From: Dyella japonica A8
Lineage (GTDB): Bacteria > Pseudomonadota > Gammaproteobacteria > Xanthomonadales > Rhodanobacteraceae
Assembly (NCBI RefSeq): GCF_000725385.1
Contig: NZ_CP008884.1
Location: 3,782,001-3,846,000 of the forward strand
Direction of reading: 5' to 3'
DNA: 64,000 nucleotides
The translations under genes and the position numbers were made by a program. Positions 37,408 to 45,896 of the stretch are shown here, one piece after another. The stretch's first letter is position 1; each line of letters begins with the position of its first letter. Below the pieces are notes generated by a model. It ran no database searches. It was given only the letters and a program-made list of their open reading frames with translations, and was not told where the DNA came from.

Positions 37408-37644
37408 TCACCGGCTCCCGCCCGCCTGCTGCCTTCGCAGCGCGGAAACGGACTGCCCACCCCAGCCCCAGTTCTCCAGTTCCACCTCCTCGATCACCAC
37501 GAAGGTGGCATCCAGCGGCTTCTTCAGCACGTCCAGCAAGACTTGGCTGACACCCTTGATGACGGCGGCTTTCTCTTCCGCGGTGGCTGCATGGCGACCG
37601 GGCCCTGTGCCCTCGCGGGTGATCTGTATGTTGACTATCGGCAT
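37408..37644 (-). CDS. 4-oxalocrotonate tautomerase family protein
   Basis: A 78-residue protein starting MPIVNIQITREGTGPGRHAA. Processing of Met exposes Pro1, the catalytic base of this family. The middle (TAEEKAAVIKGVSQVLLDVL) and VVIEEVELENWGWGG match tautomerase subunits of about 60-75 residues. It should act as an oligomer in keto-enol tautomerisation of small acids. The SDR gene lies 54 bp upstream on the same strand, so they are probably co-transcribed. Confidence 0.9.
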   Translation of the reverse strand: MPIVNIQITREGTGPGRHAATAEEKAAVIKGVSQVLLDVLKKPLDATFVVIEEVELENWGWGGQSVSALRRQQAGGSR

Positions 37645-37698
37645 GATGCTTTCCTCGGCGGTTTCGGGGCGGACACCGCGTCCACCCCGTTGTGGTTC

Positions 37699-38409
37699 TC
37701 AGTGGCCGGCACTCTGGCCGCCGTCGACGCGCAGGATTTCACCCGTTACGAAGCCGGCGTTGTCGAGATAGAGCACCGCATCCACCACATCGGCGATCTC
37801 GCCGATGCGGCCGACGGGATGCAGCCCGGCCAGCGCGCCCAGGCTTTCCGGTGCATGCATCGGTGTCCTGACCACGCCGGGCGCCACAGCATTCACACGC
37901 ACGCCGCGCTTGGCGTATTCGATGGCCAGTGACCGGGTCGCGGCGTTGAGGCCACCCTTGGTTATCGCCGCCAGCACGGAGGGCACGCCATCGATGGCAT
38001 GATCGACGAGGCTGGTGGTGATGCTGACCACATGACCGCTGCGCTGCTTTTCCATTTCGGCGATGGCGAGCTGGGTGATATGGAAAAAGCCGGTGAGGTT
38101 CACCGAAATGTTGTCGGCGTAGTCCTGCGCGGTGAATGCCGTGAACGGCTTGGCGCTGAAGATGCCTGCGTTGTTGACCAGGGTGTCGATGCGGCCGAAG
38201 CGCGACAGCGCTTCCTGCACGATGCGCTCCGCCACGCCGCGGTCGGCGATGTCTCCGGCCACCGTGATCACGTCGGGATCACTGGACGGCTGGATCGAGC
38301 GCGAATTGGCGACGACGCGGTAGTTGCGGTCACGGAAGCCCTTGACGAGCCCCGCGCCGATGCCTTGCGATGCACCTGTGATGATGGCGACTTTCTGCTG
38401 CTTGTTCAT
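37699..38409 (-). CDS. short-chain dehydrogenase/reductase with altered catalytic Tyr
   Basis: A 236-residue SDR starting MNKQQKVAIITGASQGIGAG. The cofactor motif TGASQGIG and the NNAG motif are intact. Catalytic Ser may be in VVSITTSLV, and the lysine lies in AAITKGGLNA. In a standard SDR, Tyr stands four residues before this Lys; here it is Ala (AAITK), so the classic YxxxK is lost. The end (GFVTGEILRVDGGQSAGH) is typical. It may use another residue or have lost normal activity. It is in a row with a tautomerase gene and downstream of a LysR gene. Confidence 0.88.
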   Translation of the reverse strand: MNKQQKVAIITGASQGIGAGLVKGFRDRNYRVVANSRSIQPSSDPDVITVAGDIADRGVAERIVQEALSRFGRIDTLVNNAGIFSAKPFTAFTAQDYADNISVNLTGFFHITQLAIAEMEKQRSGHVVSITTSLVDHAIDGVPSVLAAITKGGLNAATRSLAIEYAKRGVRVNAVAPGVVRTPMHAPESLGALAGLHPVGRIGEIADVVDAVLYLDNAGFVTGEILRVDGGQSAGH

Positions 38410-38510
38410 GGTCTGACTCTCGCTTAGATGAAGGATTTCAGCGTGCGCTGACCGGCGCTTGCCGCCGATGACTTCAATCTAGGAGCGTGCGGGGGAGAAG
38501 CGAATCCCCG

Positions 38511-39482
38511 CTATCCGGCAGACACTCTTCCGCGCGGCGGTTTAATCGGCGTCCCTCCGGTGTACCCGGCATCCTTCGCCAGGCTTGCAAAACGCGTACG
38601 CAGGCGCGGCAGCGCGAAGTCGACGAAGGCGCGCACCTTGGGCACGGACAGGCGGCCATACGGCGACACGATGTTCACCGGTACCGGCGCGGGCTCATCG
38701 CCCGCGAGCAACACCTTCAGCTTGCCCTGCCTGATCTCCGGCGCGACGTGGTATGAAAACAGGCGTACCACCCCGTGACCTTCCACCGCCGATTCGACGG
38801 CGGCCCGGATGTTGTTGACCGCCAGCCGCGGCGTAAACGACACCGAGCGCGACACGGACGAACCTTCCAGCGGTGGAAAGCTCCACGAATCCATGCCCAT
38901 GTGCGCCATGGCAATGATCTGCTGCTTGCCCAGATCGGCCGGCTCCGCGATCTGCGGATGCGTGGCGAGATAGCGTGGCGACGCCACCACCACGCGCCGC
39001 ACCTCGCCGACGCGATGGGCGACCAGCGTGGAGTCGGCCAGATGCGTGATGCGCAGCGCCAGGTCCATGCCTTCTTCCACCAGGTTCACCGGCCGCTCCA
39101 GCAGATGCAGCCGCACGTTCACCGTCGGGTACTCGTCCATGAAGGCATCGACGAGGGGACGCAGGATTTCCACGCCCGAAAATACGGTGGCGGAGATGGT
39201 GAGCGTGCCTCTCGGCACGGAGCGTTCGCCCGCCGCCTGCCGGTCCGCTTCATCCAGCTCAGCCAACACCTTGCGACATGCCGCGGCATAGCGTTCGCCG
39301 GCTTCGCTCAGCTTGATCGAGCGCGTGGTCCGGTGCAGCAGGGGCACGCCGACGTGTGCTTCCAGGAAGGCAATGGCCCGGCTCACCGCGGCGGCCGAGC
39401 GCCCGGTACGGCGACTGGCGCCCGCGAGGCTGCCCTCGTCAAGGGCAGCCACGAATACCTTCATGGCATCGATGCGATCCAT
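38511..39482 (-). CDS. LysR-family transcriptional regulator
   Basis: A 323-residue LysR regulator. The helix-turn-helix is in residues 1-60: MKVFVAALDEGSLAGASRRT then AAAVSRAIAFLEAHVGVPLL. The effector domain follows from about residue 90 (RGTLTISATVFSGVEILRPL). I chose the ATG at 39482 (MDRIDAMKVF), the usual position relative to the HTH; 39506 would add eight residues. It is 101 bp upstream of the SDR-tautomerase genes on the same strand and probably controls them. Confidence 0.9.
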   Translation of the reverse strand: MDRIDAMKVFVAALDEGSLAGASRRTGRSAAAVSRAIAFLEAHVGVPLLHRTTRSIKLSEAGERYAAACRKVLAELDEADRQAAGERSVPRGTLTISATVFSGVEILRPLVDAFMDEYPTVNVRLHLLERPVNLVEEGMDLALRITHLADSTLVAHRVGEVRRVVVASPRYLATHPQIAEPADLGKQQIIAMAHMGMDSWSFPPLEGSSVSRSVSFTPRLAVNNIRAAVESAVEGHGVVRLFSYHVAPEIRQGKLKVLLAGDEPAPVPVNIVSPYGRLSVPKVRAFVDFALPRLRTRFASLAKDAGYTGGTPIKPPRGRVSAG

Positions 39483-39594
39483 AGGACATGCCTCGCGTGA
39501 CGGCATGCAAGCCGCGGTCGCGAAAGTGTCCTACAACTGTTCGGCTCACGGCTAGGCGCGGGCCCATCGCGTTGGCTGGCCTTCGCTGGACAAC

Positions 39595-40668
39595 TCAGGT
39601 AGCCAGTCGCCATTCGTTGATCAGGGTGCGCATCAATGCCTGCGTGGACATCGGCCGCGCCAGCGGTGCGCCCTGCCCGGCCCAGTGCGCGCCATAGCCG
39701 GACTCGCCGGCCGCGCGTCCTGCGGCGTTCAATGCCTTGCCCGCGTCGTAGGCGATGGGGTAGTCCGGGATGTCCGCCGCGCGCACCGATGCACCGAGCC
39801 GCGTAAACAGGCTCGCCAGGCTTCGTGCAGGTCGACCGGACACCGCGCGCGTCATCACGGTGGCGTGCGCCGCATCACTTGCCATGGCCTTGCGATAGCC
39901 GGCATCCGCCAAGGACTCGTCCGTTACCACGAACGCCGTACCGAGCTGCGCGGCAGCCGCACCCAGATCAAGCACGGCGGCAACGCCTGCGCCATCCATG
40001 ATGCCGCCCGCGGCAATCACGGGAACATTCACGTTGGCCACGAGCACACGCGTCAAGGCGATAGTGCCGAGTGCGCTGTCATCGGCCTCCGGATCGAACA
40101 CGCCGCGATGCCCGCCCGCCTCGTACCCCTGCGCGACAATGGCATCCATGCCAGCGGCTTCGAGTACCTGGGCTTCGCGCAGGTTGGTCGCGCTTCCCAT
40201 GAGGTACACACCCGCGTCGTGCAAGGCCTCGACCTGGTCGGGTCGCGGCACGCCGAAGTGAAAGCTCACCACCCGGGGACGTTCGGCGACGAGCATGGCG
40301 AGCATGGCGTCGTCGACGAGGAAGGAGGTGTAGATCTCCCTGAGCGAGGATGGCGGCGCCGCGCCAAAGCGTTTGAACTCCGGCGCCAGCCGCGCCAGCC
40401 ACGCGGACTGCTTCGCTTCGTCGGCATGTGCTGGCTGGTGAACGAACACGTTGACGTTCAACGGGCCGTCGCTCAGCTGGCGGAACGCATGCATAGCTTC
40501 GCGCGCTTTGTCTGCCGTCATGGCTCCCACCCCCAGCGAACCCAGCCCGCCGCTGTTGCTCACGGCCGCAGCCATGGCCGGCGAGGACACGCCGGCCATC
40601 GGCGACTGGATGATGGGGACGCTGATGCCAATGGCGCTGAGCAGTGAAGAAGACGCATGGCTCAACAT
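39595..40668 (-). CDS. nitronate monooxygenase (2-nitropropane dioxygenase family)
   Basis: A 357-residue FMN enzyme. Family features are the start VPIIQSPMAGVSSPAMAAAV, GGLGSLGVGAMT, the AQGYEAGGHRG segment with the catalytic-type His, VPVIAAGGIMDGAGVAAVLD and AAQLGTAFVVTDES. It should oxidise alkyl nitronates (or propionate 3-nitronate) to carbonyl compounds and nitrite, protecting the cell. The start at 40668 is preceded by AGGAGCG. It stands between a LysR gene and a thiolase gene on the same strand, but with gaps above 110 bp. Confidence 0.9.
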   Translation of the reverse strand: MLSHASSSLLSAIGISVPIIQSPMAGVSSPAMAAAVSNSGGLGSLGVGAMTADKAREAMHAFRQLSDGPLNVNVFVHQPAHADEAKQSAWLARLAPEFKRFGAAPPSSLREIYTSFLVDDAMLAMLVAERPRVVSFHFGVPRPDQVEALHDAGVYLMGSATNLREAQVLEAAGMDAIVAQGYEAGGHRGVFDPEADDSALGTIALTRVLVANVNVPVIAAGGIMDGAGVAAVLDLGAAAAQLGTAFVVTDESLADAGYRKAMASDAAHATVMTRAVSGRPARSLASLFTRLGASVRAADIPDYPIAYDAGKALNAAGRAAGESGYGAHWAGQGAPLARPMSTQALMRTLINEWRLAT

Positions 40669-40847
40669 GACTGATCGCTCCTGCGACGTGGGGACGCCAG
40701 CCACTTTACGCCCGCACGAGGGCCAATTTAAGGCTTGAAATCCGGCGATCAGTCTTTCATGCCATGCACGCATCGCGCGCTCACGAACGCGTCACGCCCT
40801 ATCGGATAGCAGGCCTGCAACGCGCACGTGTCGGGCGCGCCGCCGGC

Positions 40848-42050
40848 TCAGGCCGTCGCCTCCTCAGGCAGCTCCAGCGCCACGGCCGTCGCTTCGCCGC
40901 CGCCGATGCACAGCGATGCCACGCCACGTTTCGTTCCTGTGTGACGCATGGCGTGCACCAGCGTCACGATCAGACGCGCGCCAGTGGCGCCAATGGGGTG
41001 GCCCAGCGCGCAGGCGCCGCCGTGGATGTTGATCCGCTCGCGCGGAATGCCCAGTTCCTTCGCGGCGATCATCGGCACCACGGCGAACGCTTCGTTGATC
41101 TCGAACAGGCCCACGCTGTCGAGCGACCAGTCCAGTCGGCCCAGCAATCTGCGGATCGCCGGTGCGGGTGCCGTGGTGTACCAGGCCGGTTCCTGCGAAT
41201 GCGTGGCGTGGCCCCTGATCACCGCGAGTATCGGCCAGCCTTCGCGCTGCGCGGTCGACTGGCGGGTCAGCACCAGCGCCGCTGCGCCATCCGCATTGGC
41301 CGATGCGCTGGCCGCCGTGATGGTGCCGTCACTACGGAACGCGGGTTTCAGCGTGGGGATTTTTTCCGGGGACACGCGCTGCGGATGTTCGTCGCGATCG
41401 ACCAGCACCGTTCCCGCGCGCTCACGCACCTCGACGGGCACGATCTCGTCGACGAAGTCGCCGTTGCCTATGGCCCGCTGCGCGCGCTGCAGCGTGTCGA
41501 CGGCCCAGGCATCCTGCGCGTCCCGTCCAAAGCCATAGCGTTCCGCGGCCATTTCCCCGAAGTCGCCCATGGGGCGGCCTTTCTCGTAGGCGTCTTCCAG
41601 GCCATCGAGCATCATGTGGTCGAAGATCTGTTCGTGGCCCACGCGATAGCCGCCGCGTGCCTTGGTCAGCAGATACGGGGCGCCGGACATGGACTCCATG
41701 CCGCCAGCCACGATCACCTCGGCGCTGCCCGCACGCAGCAGATCGTGCGCCAGCATGGTGGCCTTCATGCCGGAACCGCAGACCTTGTTGACGGTGGTGG
41801 CGCCCACCGAGGTCGGAATGCCCGCGCCGATGGCAGCCTGGCGCGCCGGTGCCTGTCCCTGCCCCGCGGGCAGCACGCACCCCATCAACACTTCGTCCAC
41901 GGCGTCTGGCGCCACGCCGGCACGCTCGATGGCTGCGCGTATCGCCGCGGTTCCCAGCGCATGCCCGGGCAAGGAAGACAGCGCACCCTGGAAACGCCCG
42001 AGCGGCGTGCGCACAGCGGAAACGATGACGATGGGGTCGATGGCGGACAT
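40848..42050 (-). CDS. acetyl-CoA C-acyltransferase (thiolase)
   Basis: A 400-residue thiolase. The nucleophilic cysteine is in NKVCGSGMKATMLAHDLL (near residue 90). The second catalytic set is in INEAFAVVPM, GGACALGHPIGATGARL, and the C-terminal CIGGGEATAVALEL with its Cys. It condenses or cleaves acyl-CoA and acetyl-CoA. The short form and sequence point to the biosynthetic acetoacetyl-CoA thiolase type. It could serve PHB or 3-hydroxybutyrate metabolism, but the PHB block is more than 20 kb away and no reductase gene is adjacent. Confidence 0.93.
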   Translation of the reverse strand: MSAIDPIVIVSAVRTPLGRFQGALSSLPGHALGTAAIRAAIERAGVAPDAVDEVLMGCVLPAGQGQAPARQAAIGAGIPTSVGATTVNKVCGSGMKATMLAHDLLRAGSAEVIVAGGMESMSGAPYLLTKARGGYRVGHEQIFDHMMLDGLEDAYEKGRPMGDFGEMAAERYGFGRDAQDAWAVDTLQRAQRAIGNGDFVDEIVPVEVRERAGTVLVDRDEHPQRVSPEKIPTLKPAFRSDGTITAASASANADGAAALVLTRQSTAQREGWPILAVIRGHATHSQEPAWYTTAPAPAIRRLLGRLDWSLDSVGLFEINEAFAVVPMIAAKELGIPRERINIHGGACALGHPIGATGARLIVTLVHAMRHTGTKRGVASLCIGGGEATAVALELPEEATA

Positions 42051-42164
42051 GGCGGTTCACAGGCGCGCGGCATGCGCGGTTCGCCGGGAAACATAATATG
42101 ATGACTGTAATTTCATGTTAAGCAAGACCCAGCCGGGCCTCCGCTTCATCTCCTTCCCGGGCTG

Positions 42165-43082
42165 TCAGCCCTTGGCGTGCAAACGCCCATAGGCACCCGG
42201 ACTGCTGCCATAGCGAGCCTTGAAAGCGCGGGCGAACGCAGCTTCCGACGCATAGCCGGCGAGTTCTGCCGCCCGGCCCGCCGACAGTTTTCCTGCGCGC
42301 AGGGACTGCGCGGCCACGGCCAGGCGCACGCCGTTGACCCATTCCATCGGCGTTACGCCAGCGATCTCGCTGAAGTGCCGCGCAAAACTCGCGCGTGACG
42401 TATGCGCGACGTCGGCAAGACTCTGCAGGGTCCACGCATGCGCCGGGTTCTTGAGCACGGCGTCGACCACGCCGGCCAGGCGCGGATGGGCGAGCAGGCC
42501 GAGAATGCCGAGCTGCCAACGCCCGTCGCTGGCCATGCCGCGCAGGATCAGGGCAAACATGGCGCCCGTGATCATGCGCACGACCGCTTCGCCACCCGCT
42601 TGCGGCTGCGAGGTTTCATCGCGCAGCAGGCGGACAAGGCTGAGCAGGGCATCGCCGTTCGCGGTGCGCAGATGCAGCAGCTTGGGCAAGCCCGTCCATA
42701 GCGCATCCGTGGCCCCGGACAGCGCGAACTCCCCGCACAACATGTCCAGCGCCTCACCCTCGCCGGCGCGCTCGACCAGCGTGACCTGTCCGTTGAAACG
42801 CCGCGTTTCCGGGCCGGATGGCAGCCGGCGCTCGCCTGCTGAAGCCACGCTGCGCATGATGTGCGCATCGCCGTACGGAAACAGCAGGACATCGCCCTTG
42901 CGCAACGCGATGATCTGGTCGTCGACCTCCAGTTCGGCGGCGCCCTCCAGTATCACGTGGTACGGCAGATGGTTCGGTGCCGAGCGCGGATGCTCGAGCA
43001 CCCACTCGCCGGCAAACCGGCACTGCAGCTCCGCATTGCCGGTCGGCGCCATGGCGTTCACCAGTCGATCGAGGCCATCCAT
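42165..43082 (-). CDS. AraC-family regulator with cupin_6-type sensor
   Basis: A 305-residue regulator starting MDGLDRLVNAMAPTGNAELQ. Residues 1-190 are a cupin_6-type domain (YHVILEGAAELEVDDQIIAL; GDVLLFPYGDAHIM). The C-terminal AraC double helix-turn-helix covers about 195-300: WTLQSLADVAHTSRASFARH and AELAGYASEAAFARAFKARY. It is divergent from the AhpD-like gene (132-bp gap), an arrangement common for this regulator type, and probably controls it. The start at 43082 is favoured over 43103. Confidence 0.9.
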   Translation of the reverse strand: MDGLDRLVNAMAPTGNAELQCRFAGEWVLEHPRSAPNHLPYHVILEGAAELEVDDQIIALRKGDVLLFPYGDAHIMRSVASAGERRLPSGPETRRFNGQVTLVERAGEGEALDMLCGEFALSGATDALWTGLPKLLHLRTANGDALLSLVRLLRDETSQPQAGGEAVVRMITGAMFALILRGMASDGRWQLGILGLLAHPRLAGVVDAVLKNPAHAWTLQSLADVAHTSRASFARHFSEIAGVTPMEWVNGVRLAVAAQSLRAGKLSAGRAAELAGYASEAAFARAFKARYGSSPGAYGRLHAKG

Positions 43083-43214
43083 CGGTCTGAGACTCCCGGG
43101 CAAAAGAATGAGACGCGTGTGTGCGGAGGGAACCAGGGCGCCTTCCTACCATGTTCACACGGTCGGGCCCCGCCCGACACCGTGCTGAAACCAACCCATC
43201 GAGGAGTCCACGCC

Positions 43215-43751
43215 ATGAGTCGTCTCAACACCATCCACGTTGCCGATGCCCCGGAAGAATCCGCGCTCCTGTTCGCCCAAATCAAGAAGACAGCAGGCAA
43301 AGTACCCAACGCCTACGTCGCGATCGGCAGCCACGCGCCCCAGGTGCTCGCCCACATGCTCCAGACCCAGGCGCTACTGAAGCAGGGCCAGCTTTCCGCG
43401 CTGGAGCTGGAAGCGATCAACCTGGCCGTGAGCGAGGCGTCGCAATGTGATTACTGTCTGGCCGCGCATTCCATGACGGGCAGGATGGCGGGCTACAGCG
43501 CCGCGCAGATCCAGCAGATCCGCAAGGGTGGCCTGGACGGCCACGCGAAGATCGACGCGCTGGTGAAATTCGCCCTCACCCTGGTGACCACGCGCGGTAC
43601 GCTGGCTCCCGAAGCCGTGAGCAGCCTGAAGGCCGCCGGCTACAGTGATCGACAGATCGTGGAAGCCATCCTCGCGGTCAGTGCGATCCTCTTCACCAAC
43701 ATGTTCAATCGCGTCAACGATACGGTGCTCGATTTCCCGAAAGCCGCATGA
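43215..43751 (+). CDS. carboxymuconolactone decarboxylase/AhpD-like protein
   Basis: A 178-residue all-helical protein starting MSRLNTIHVADAPEESALLF, preceded by GAGGAG. The AhpD-type redox motif is SEASQCDYCLAAHSMTGRM, with CxxC and a His three residues later. AhpD-like proteins act as alkylhydroperoxidases or, in some cases, in other redox chemistry; they usually form trimers. The upstream divergent AraC regulator probably senses the relevant compound. Peroxidase activity is likely but untested. Confidence 0.9.
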   Translation: MSRLNTIHVADAPEESALLFAQIKKTAGKVPNAYVAIGSHAPQVLAHMLQTQALLKQGQLSALELEAINLAVSEASQCDYCLAAHSMTGRMAGYSAAQIQQIRKGGLDGHAKIDALVKFALTLVTTRGTLAPEAVSSLKAAGYSDRQIVEAILAVSAILFTNMFNRVNDTVLDFPKAA

Positions 43752-43763
43752 CGCGTGTTCACC

Positions 43764-43787
43764 GGGCCGCGACGGCCGTCGCGGCCC
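43764..43787. terminator. bidirectional hairpin between AhpD-like and metallothionein genes
   Basis: A 10-bp perfect stem GGGCCGCGAC with loop GGCC. It is 13 bp after the AhpD-like stop and 7 bp from the stop of the small metal-binding gene. Confidence 0.65.
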
Positions 43788-43793
43788 ATGACG

Positions 43794-43976
43794 TCAGCCG
43801 GCTGAGCCGTCCTGATCCTCCTCGGATCGGCCCGTGCATGCGGGATGTCCGCATCGGCACTGCTGTTCCAGATTGCCCGAAGCCTGTGCGCGCCGGCAAT
43901 GAACGCTGCAGAACTCGCCCGGTTTGTCGACGTAGCACTGGCACGGCGGATAGGCGCACTGGAAACCGGTGGGCAT
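43794..43976 (-). CDS. bacterial metallothionein-like protein
   Basis: A 60-residue Cys-rich protein starting MPTGFQCAYPPCQCYVDKPG. It has eight cysteines (7, 12, 14, 23, 27, 40, 42, 47) and two histidines (26, 44). The spacing C-x4-C-x-C-x2-D ... FCSxHC ... CxCGHxxC follows cyanobacterial SmtA and Pseudomonas BmtA metallothioneins, which bind zinc or cadmium in a Cys4 plus Cys/His cluster. Compared with SmtA one cysteine is missing. ACGGAG precedes the ATG. It is convergent with the AhpD-like gene and probably has its own promoter. Metal specificity is unknown. Confidence 0.82.
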   Translation of the reverse strand: MPTGFQCAYPPCQCYVDKPGEFCSVHCRRAQASGNLEQQCRCGHPACTGRSEEDQDGSAG

Positions 43977-44325
43977 GACGGAACTCCGTGTGAGCGGCGT
44001 ACAAGCCTAATGGCGCGGTGGTTTGCATGGGTCACAACAACGTTAGCATCGCGCTACCATTTTGATACGTTCACGACCGCAAAGAGCGATGTCTGCGAGC
44101 CGCGATGGTTCGACGCCGCCACGCACAGCGACGAACCGGACGTGAAAGCCTTCGCCAGTTGGACTTTGACGACCTTGCGAGACCAGATGGAAATGGCGGG
44201 TGCCCTCACCCCTCACCAGCCGCTTGGGGCACCGTGACTCCTGCCGTCAGGCCCGCATCAAACGCATGAGCGACCCCACCGCCCCCGGCAACCCGGGATG
44301 GCGGGGCCGCGGCGTGGCGATGGCT
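43977..44325. other. intergenic region with a weak 75-codon open frame
   Basis: This 349-bp gap should contain the metallothionein promoter (reading left). A plus-strand frame 44010-44237 (starting MARWFAWVTTTL) has GC-rich third positions in its second half but no ribosome-binding site and no recognised family. I see no repeat or RNA structure. Confidence 0.35.
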
Positions 44326-44553
44326 TCAGTGCGTCGTAGCAGCCGGAGCCGGCGAGCTCTGCGGATAGGCCGGTGACGGCTTGGCGGCGCTACCTCCCGT
44401 CGCCGGCGTGGCGGGCGACGGAGCAGCCGAGCTCGTTGGCGCAGGCGCCGGGGCACCGGCATTTTCGTCGCCTTGCTTGCCGCAGCCGGCAAGCGTCAGC
44501 GTTGCCATGGCGAGCACCAGCGGCACGCAGACTTTCAACGTCGAAGAAACCAT
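44326..44553 (-). CDS. small Pro/Ala-rich lipoprotein
   Basis: A 75-residue lipoprotein starting MVSSTLKVCVPLVLAMATLT, with lipobox LAGC (Cys24). The mature part (GKQGDENAG then a Pro/Ala/Ser/Thr tail) has low complexity and is probably unstructured. A strong ribosome-binding site AAGGAGG precedes the start. Function unknown; such tails may span the periplasm. The gene is isolated, with more than 600 bp of non-coding sequence upstream. Confidence 0.85.
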   Translation of the reverse strand: MVSSTLKVCVPLVLAMATLTLAGCGKQGDENAGAPAPAPTSSAAPSPATPATGGSAAKPSPAYPQSSPAPAATTH

Positions 44554-45212
44554 GGTGTGACCTCCTTGGGCGTGGAAACCATCAGAGGCAGCTGCTGACG
44601 TGCGCGCCTGGCGGATACATGCCGCCCATTTCCCTGCCGCGGAGTGGGCCGCTGGCAGCTGACTCGCGCGTTTTTGCCTCGGGCATGACTGGGGCGCCCG
44701 TTCTGCCTCGCCTAACGTCTAAGCCTACGCATGTGCAGTACGCGTCATGCTTTTGCACAAAGCGAAGAATGCGTTCAGTGGGGACTCATGCTCCCGATGG
44801 CCCCAGTCACGGCGTAACCCCGTCCAACGAACGCGCAAGGTCGGCAACCCGGCCGCGCGGGTGCTCGATGTTCGCAGCCGCAACGGACGGCGCTGATCTG
44901 TCCCGATGATGAGCCGGACTCGCCAGTCATGGGCGGAAGTCACACCTGGCAAGCCGCTCCCCTCCCGTCCCGGACGCCCCATCGCAACGCCGGTAGAGAC
45001 AGTCGGCCACCAGGGCGCCGCCTACTTAGGCGGAACTACCTACGGTCCGTCCCGTAGATGTTCGCTAGTCCGATGGACGTCCAAACGGGTGAAATACCCC
45101 TGCCCGGCCCCTGTCCCGCATTGAGGGTTGGCCGGCATACCACGGGACGCCTCCTGCCAGTCGCCCCGGTTCCCCCAAAGGACTGGCGACACTGACTTAT
45201 CCGGAGCAGACC
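44554..45212. other. 659-bp non-coding divergent region
   Basis: No convincing gene in either strand. It must hold the promoters for the small lipoprotein (leftward) and the membrane protein at 45213 (rightward). The only clear structure is the semi-palindromic element at 45022-45044. The length is unusual for this compact window, so a small RNA or a lost gene is possible. Confidence 0.5.
45022..45044. promoter_or_regulatory. candidate FixJ-type response-regulator site
   Basis: On the minus strand the sequence reads GTAGGTAGTTCCGCCTAAGT followed by AG. This resembles sites bound by FixJ-family regulators as I remember them (TAxxTAGTTxxCCTAAGTA). It lies about 170 bp upstream of the gene at 45213 and 470 bp upstream of the lipoprotein gene. 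No FixJ-type gene is in the window. Confidence 0.35.
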
Positions 45213-45746
45213 ATGGGCTCGGCCACCGCCAAGATCAAAGAAGAATTCCTGAAGATGCTCCCGCCGACCATCTTCTTCTTCGTCGCACTCAATCTCGTGC
45301 TGCTGATCCGCGCCCTGATGACGCGCGGCACCGGCCTGTCACTACCCACCTTCGCCACCGTGGTGATCTCCGCCCTGATCCTGGGCAAGGCCGTGCTGCT
45401 GGCCAACATGCTGCCCTTCATCAATCGCTTTCCCGAAAAACCGCTGATGTGGAATGCCGCCTGGAAAACGGTGATCTATACCATCGTCGCCACCTTCATC
45501 CACTATCTCGAACGGCTGCACGAGTACTGGAAAGAGACGCACGACATCGGCACCGCCAACCACCAGTTGCTGACGGAGACAAACTGGGCCCACTTCCTGG
45601 CCATCCAGATCCTGTTGCTGGTGTTGATCTTCAATTACTGCGTGTTTGCGGAACTTGCCCGCGTGATTGGCCCGCAGAAGCTCAAGGCGATGTTCCTGGG
45701 GCCCATGTCGGCGGCTGCCAGCGCGGCGAGCGAAGCGGCCCGTTGA
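45213..45746 (+). CDS. four-helix inner-membrane protein of unknown function
   Basis: A 177-residue membrane protein. Hydrophobic segments lie at about 18-36 (PPTIFFFVALNLVLLIRALM), 45-65, 85-97 and 125-150 (FLAIQILLLVLIFNYCVFAE). A conserved-looking NRFPEKPLMWNAAWKTVIYT loop lies between helices. The start follows GGAG. I recognise it only as a conserved hypothetical membrane protein. The dodecin gene follows 150 bp downstream on the same strand. Confidence 0.8.
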   Translation: MGSATAKIKEEFLKMLPPTIFFFVALNLVLLIRALMTRGTGLSLPTFATVVISALILGKAVLLANMLPFINRFPEKPLMWNAAWKTVIYTIVATFIHYLERLHEYWKETHDIGTANHQLLTETNWAHFLAIQILLLVLIFNYCVFAELARVIGPQKLKAMFLGPMSAAASAASEAAR

Positions 45747-45896
45747 GCCCCCGCCCCGGCGGGCAGCGGGGTGCGTTGCACGCAAGGGCGCCGGCCGGGC
45801 CGGCAAGCCCACAGCCTTCACACCTCGTTGGCGAGCCTGGGTATGGACTGCGCGCACGCCCTGCGATCCGGCATGGCGCTAATGGAGACCACGCGC

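Noticed and set aside
37699..38409. The SDR as the missing 3-hydroxybutyrate dehydrogenase
   Set aside because: It lacks the catalytic tyrosine, is far from the PHB genes and sits with a tautomerase and a LysR gene.
40848..42050. Thiolase as part of the PHB locus
   Set aside because: It fits the chemistry but is more than 20 kb away, with many unrelated genes between, so I do not include it in the locus.
44010..44237. A 75-codon plus-strand frame
   Set aside because: It has no ribosome-binding site and no recognisable family, and covers the likely metallothionein promoter. GC-rich third positions in part of it keep it as a weak possibility only.
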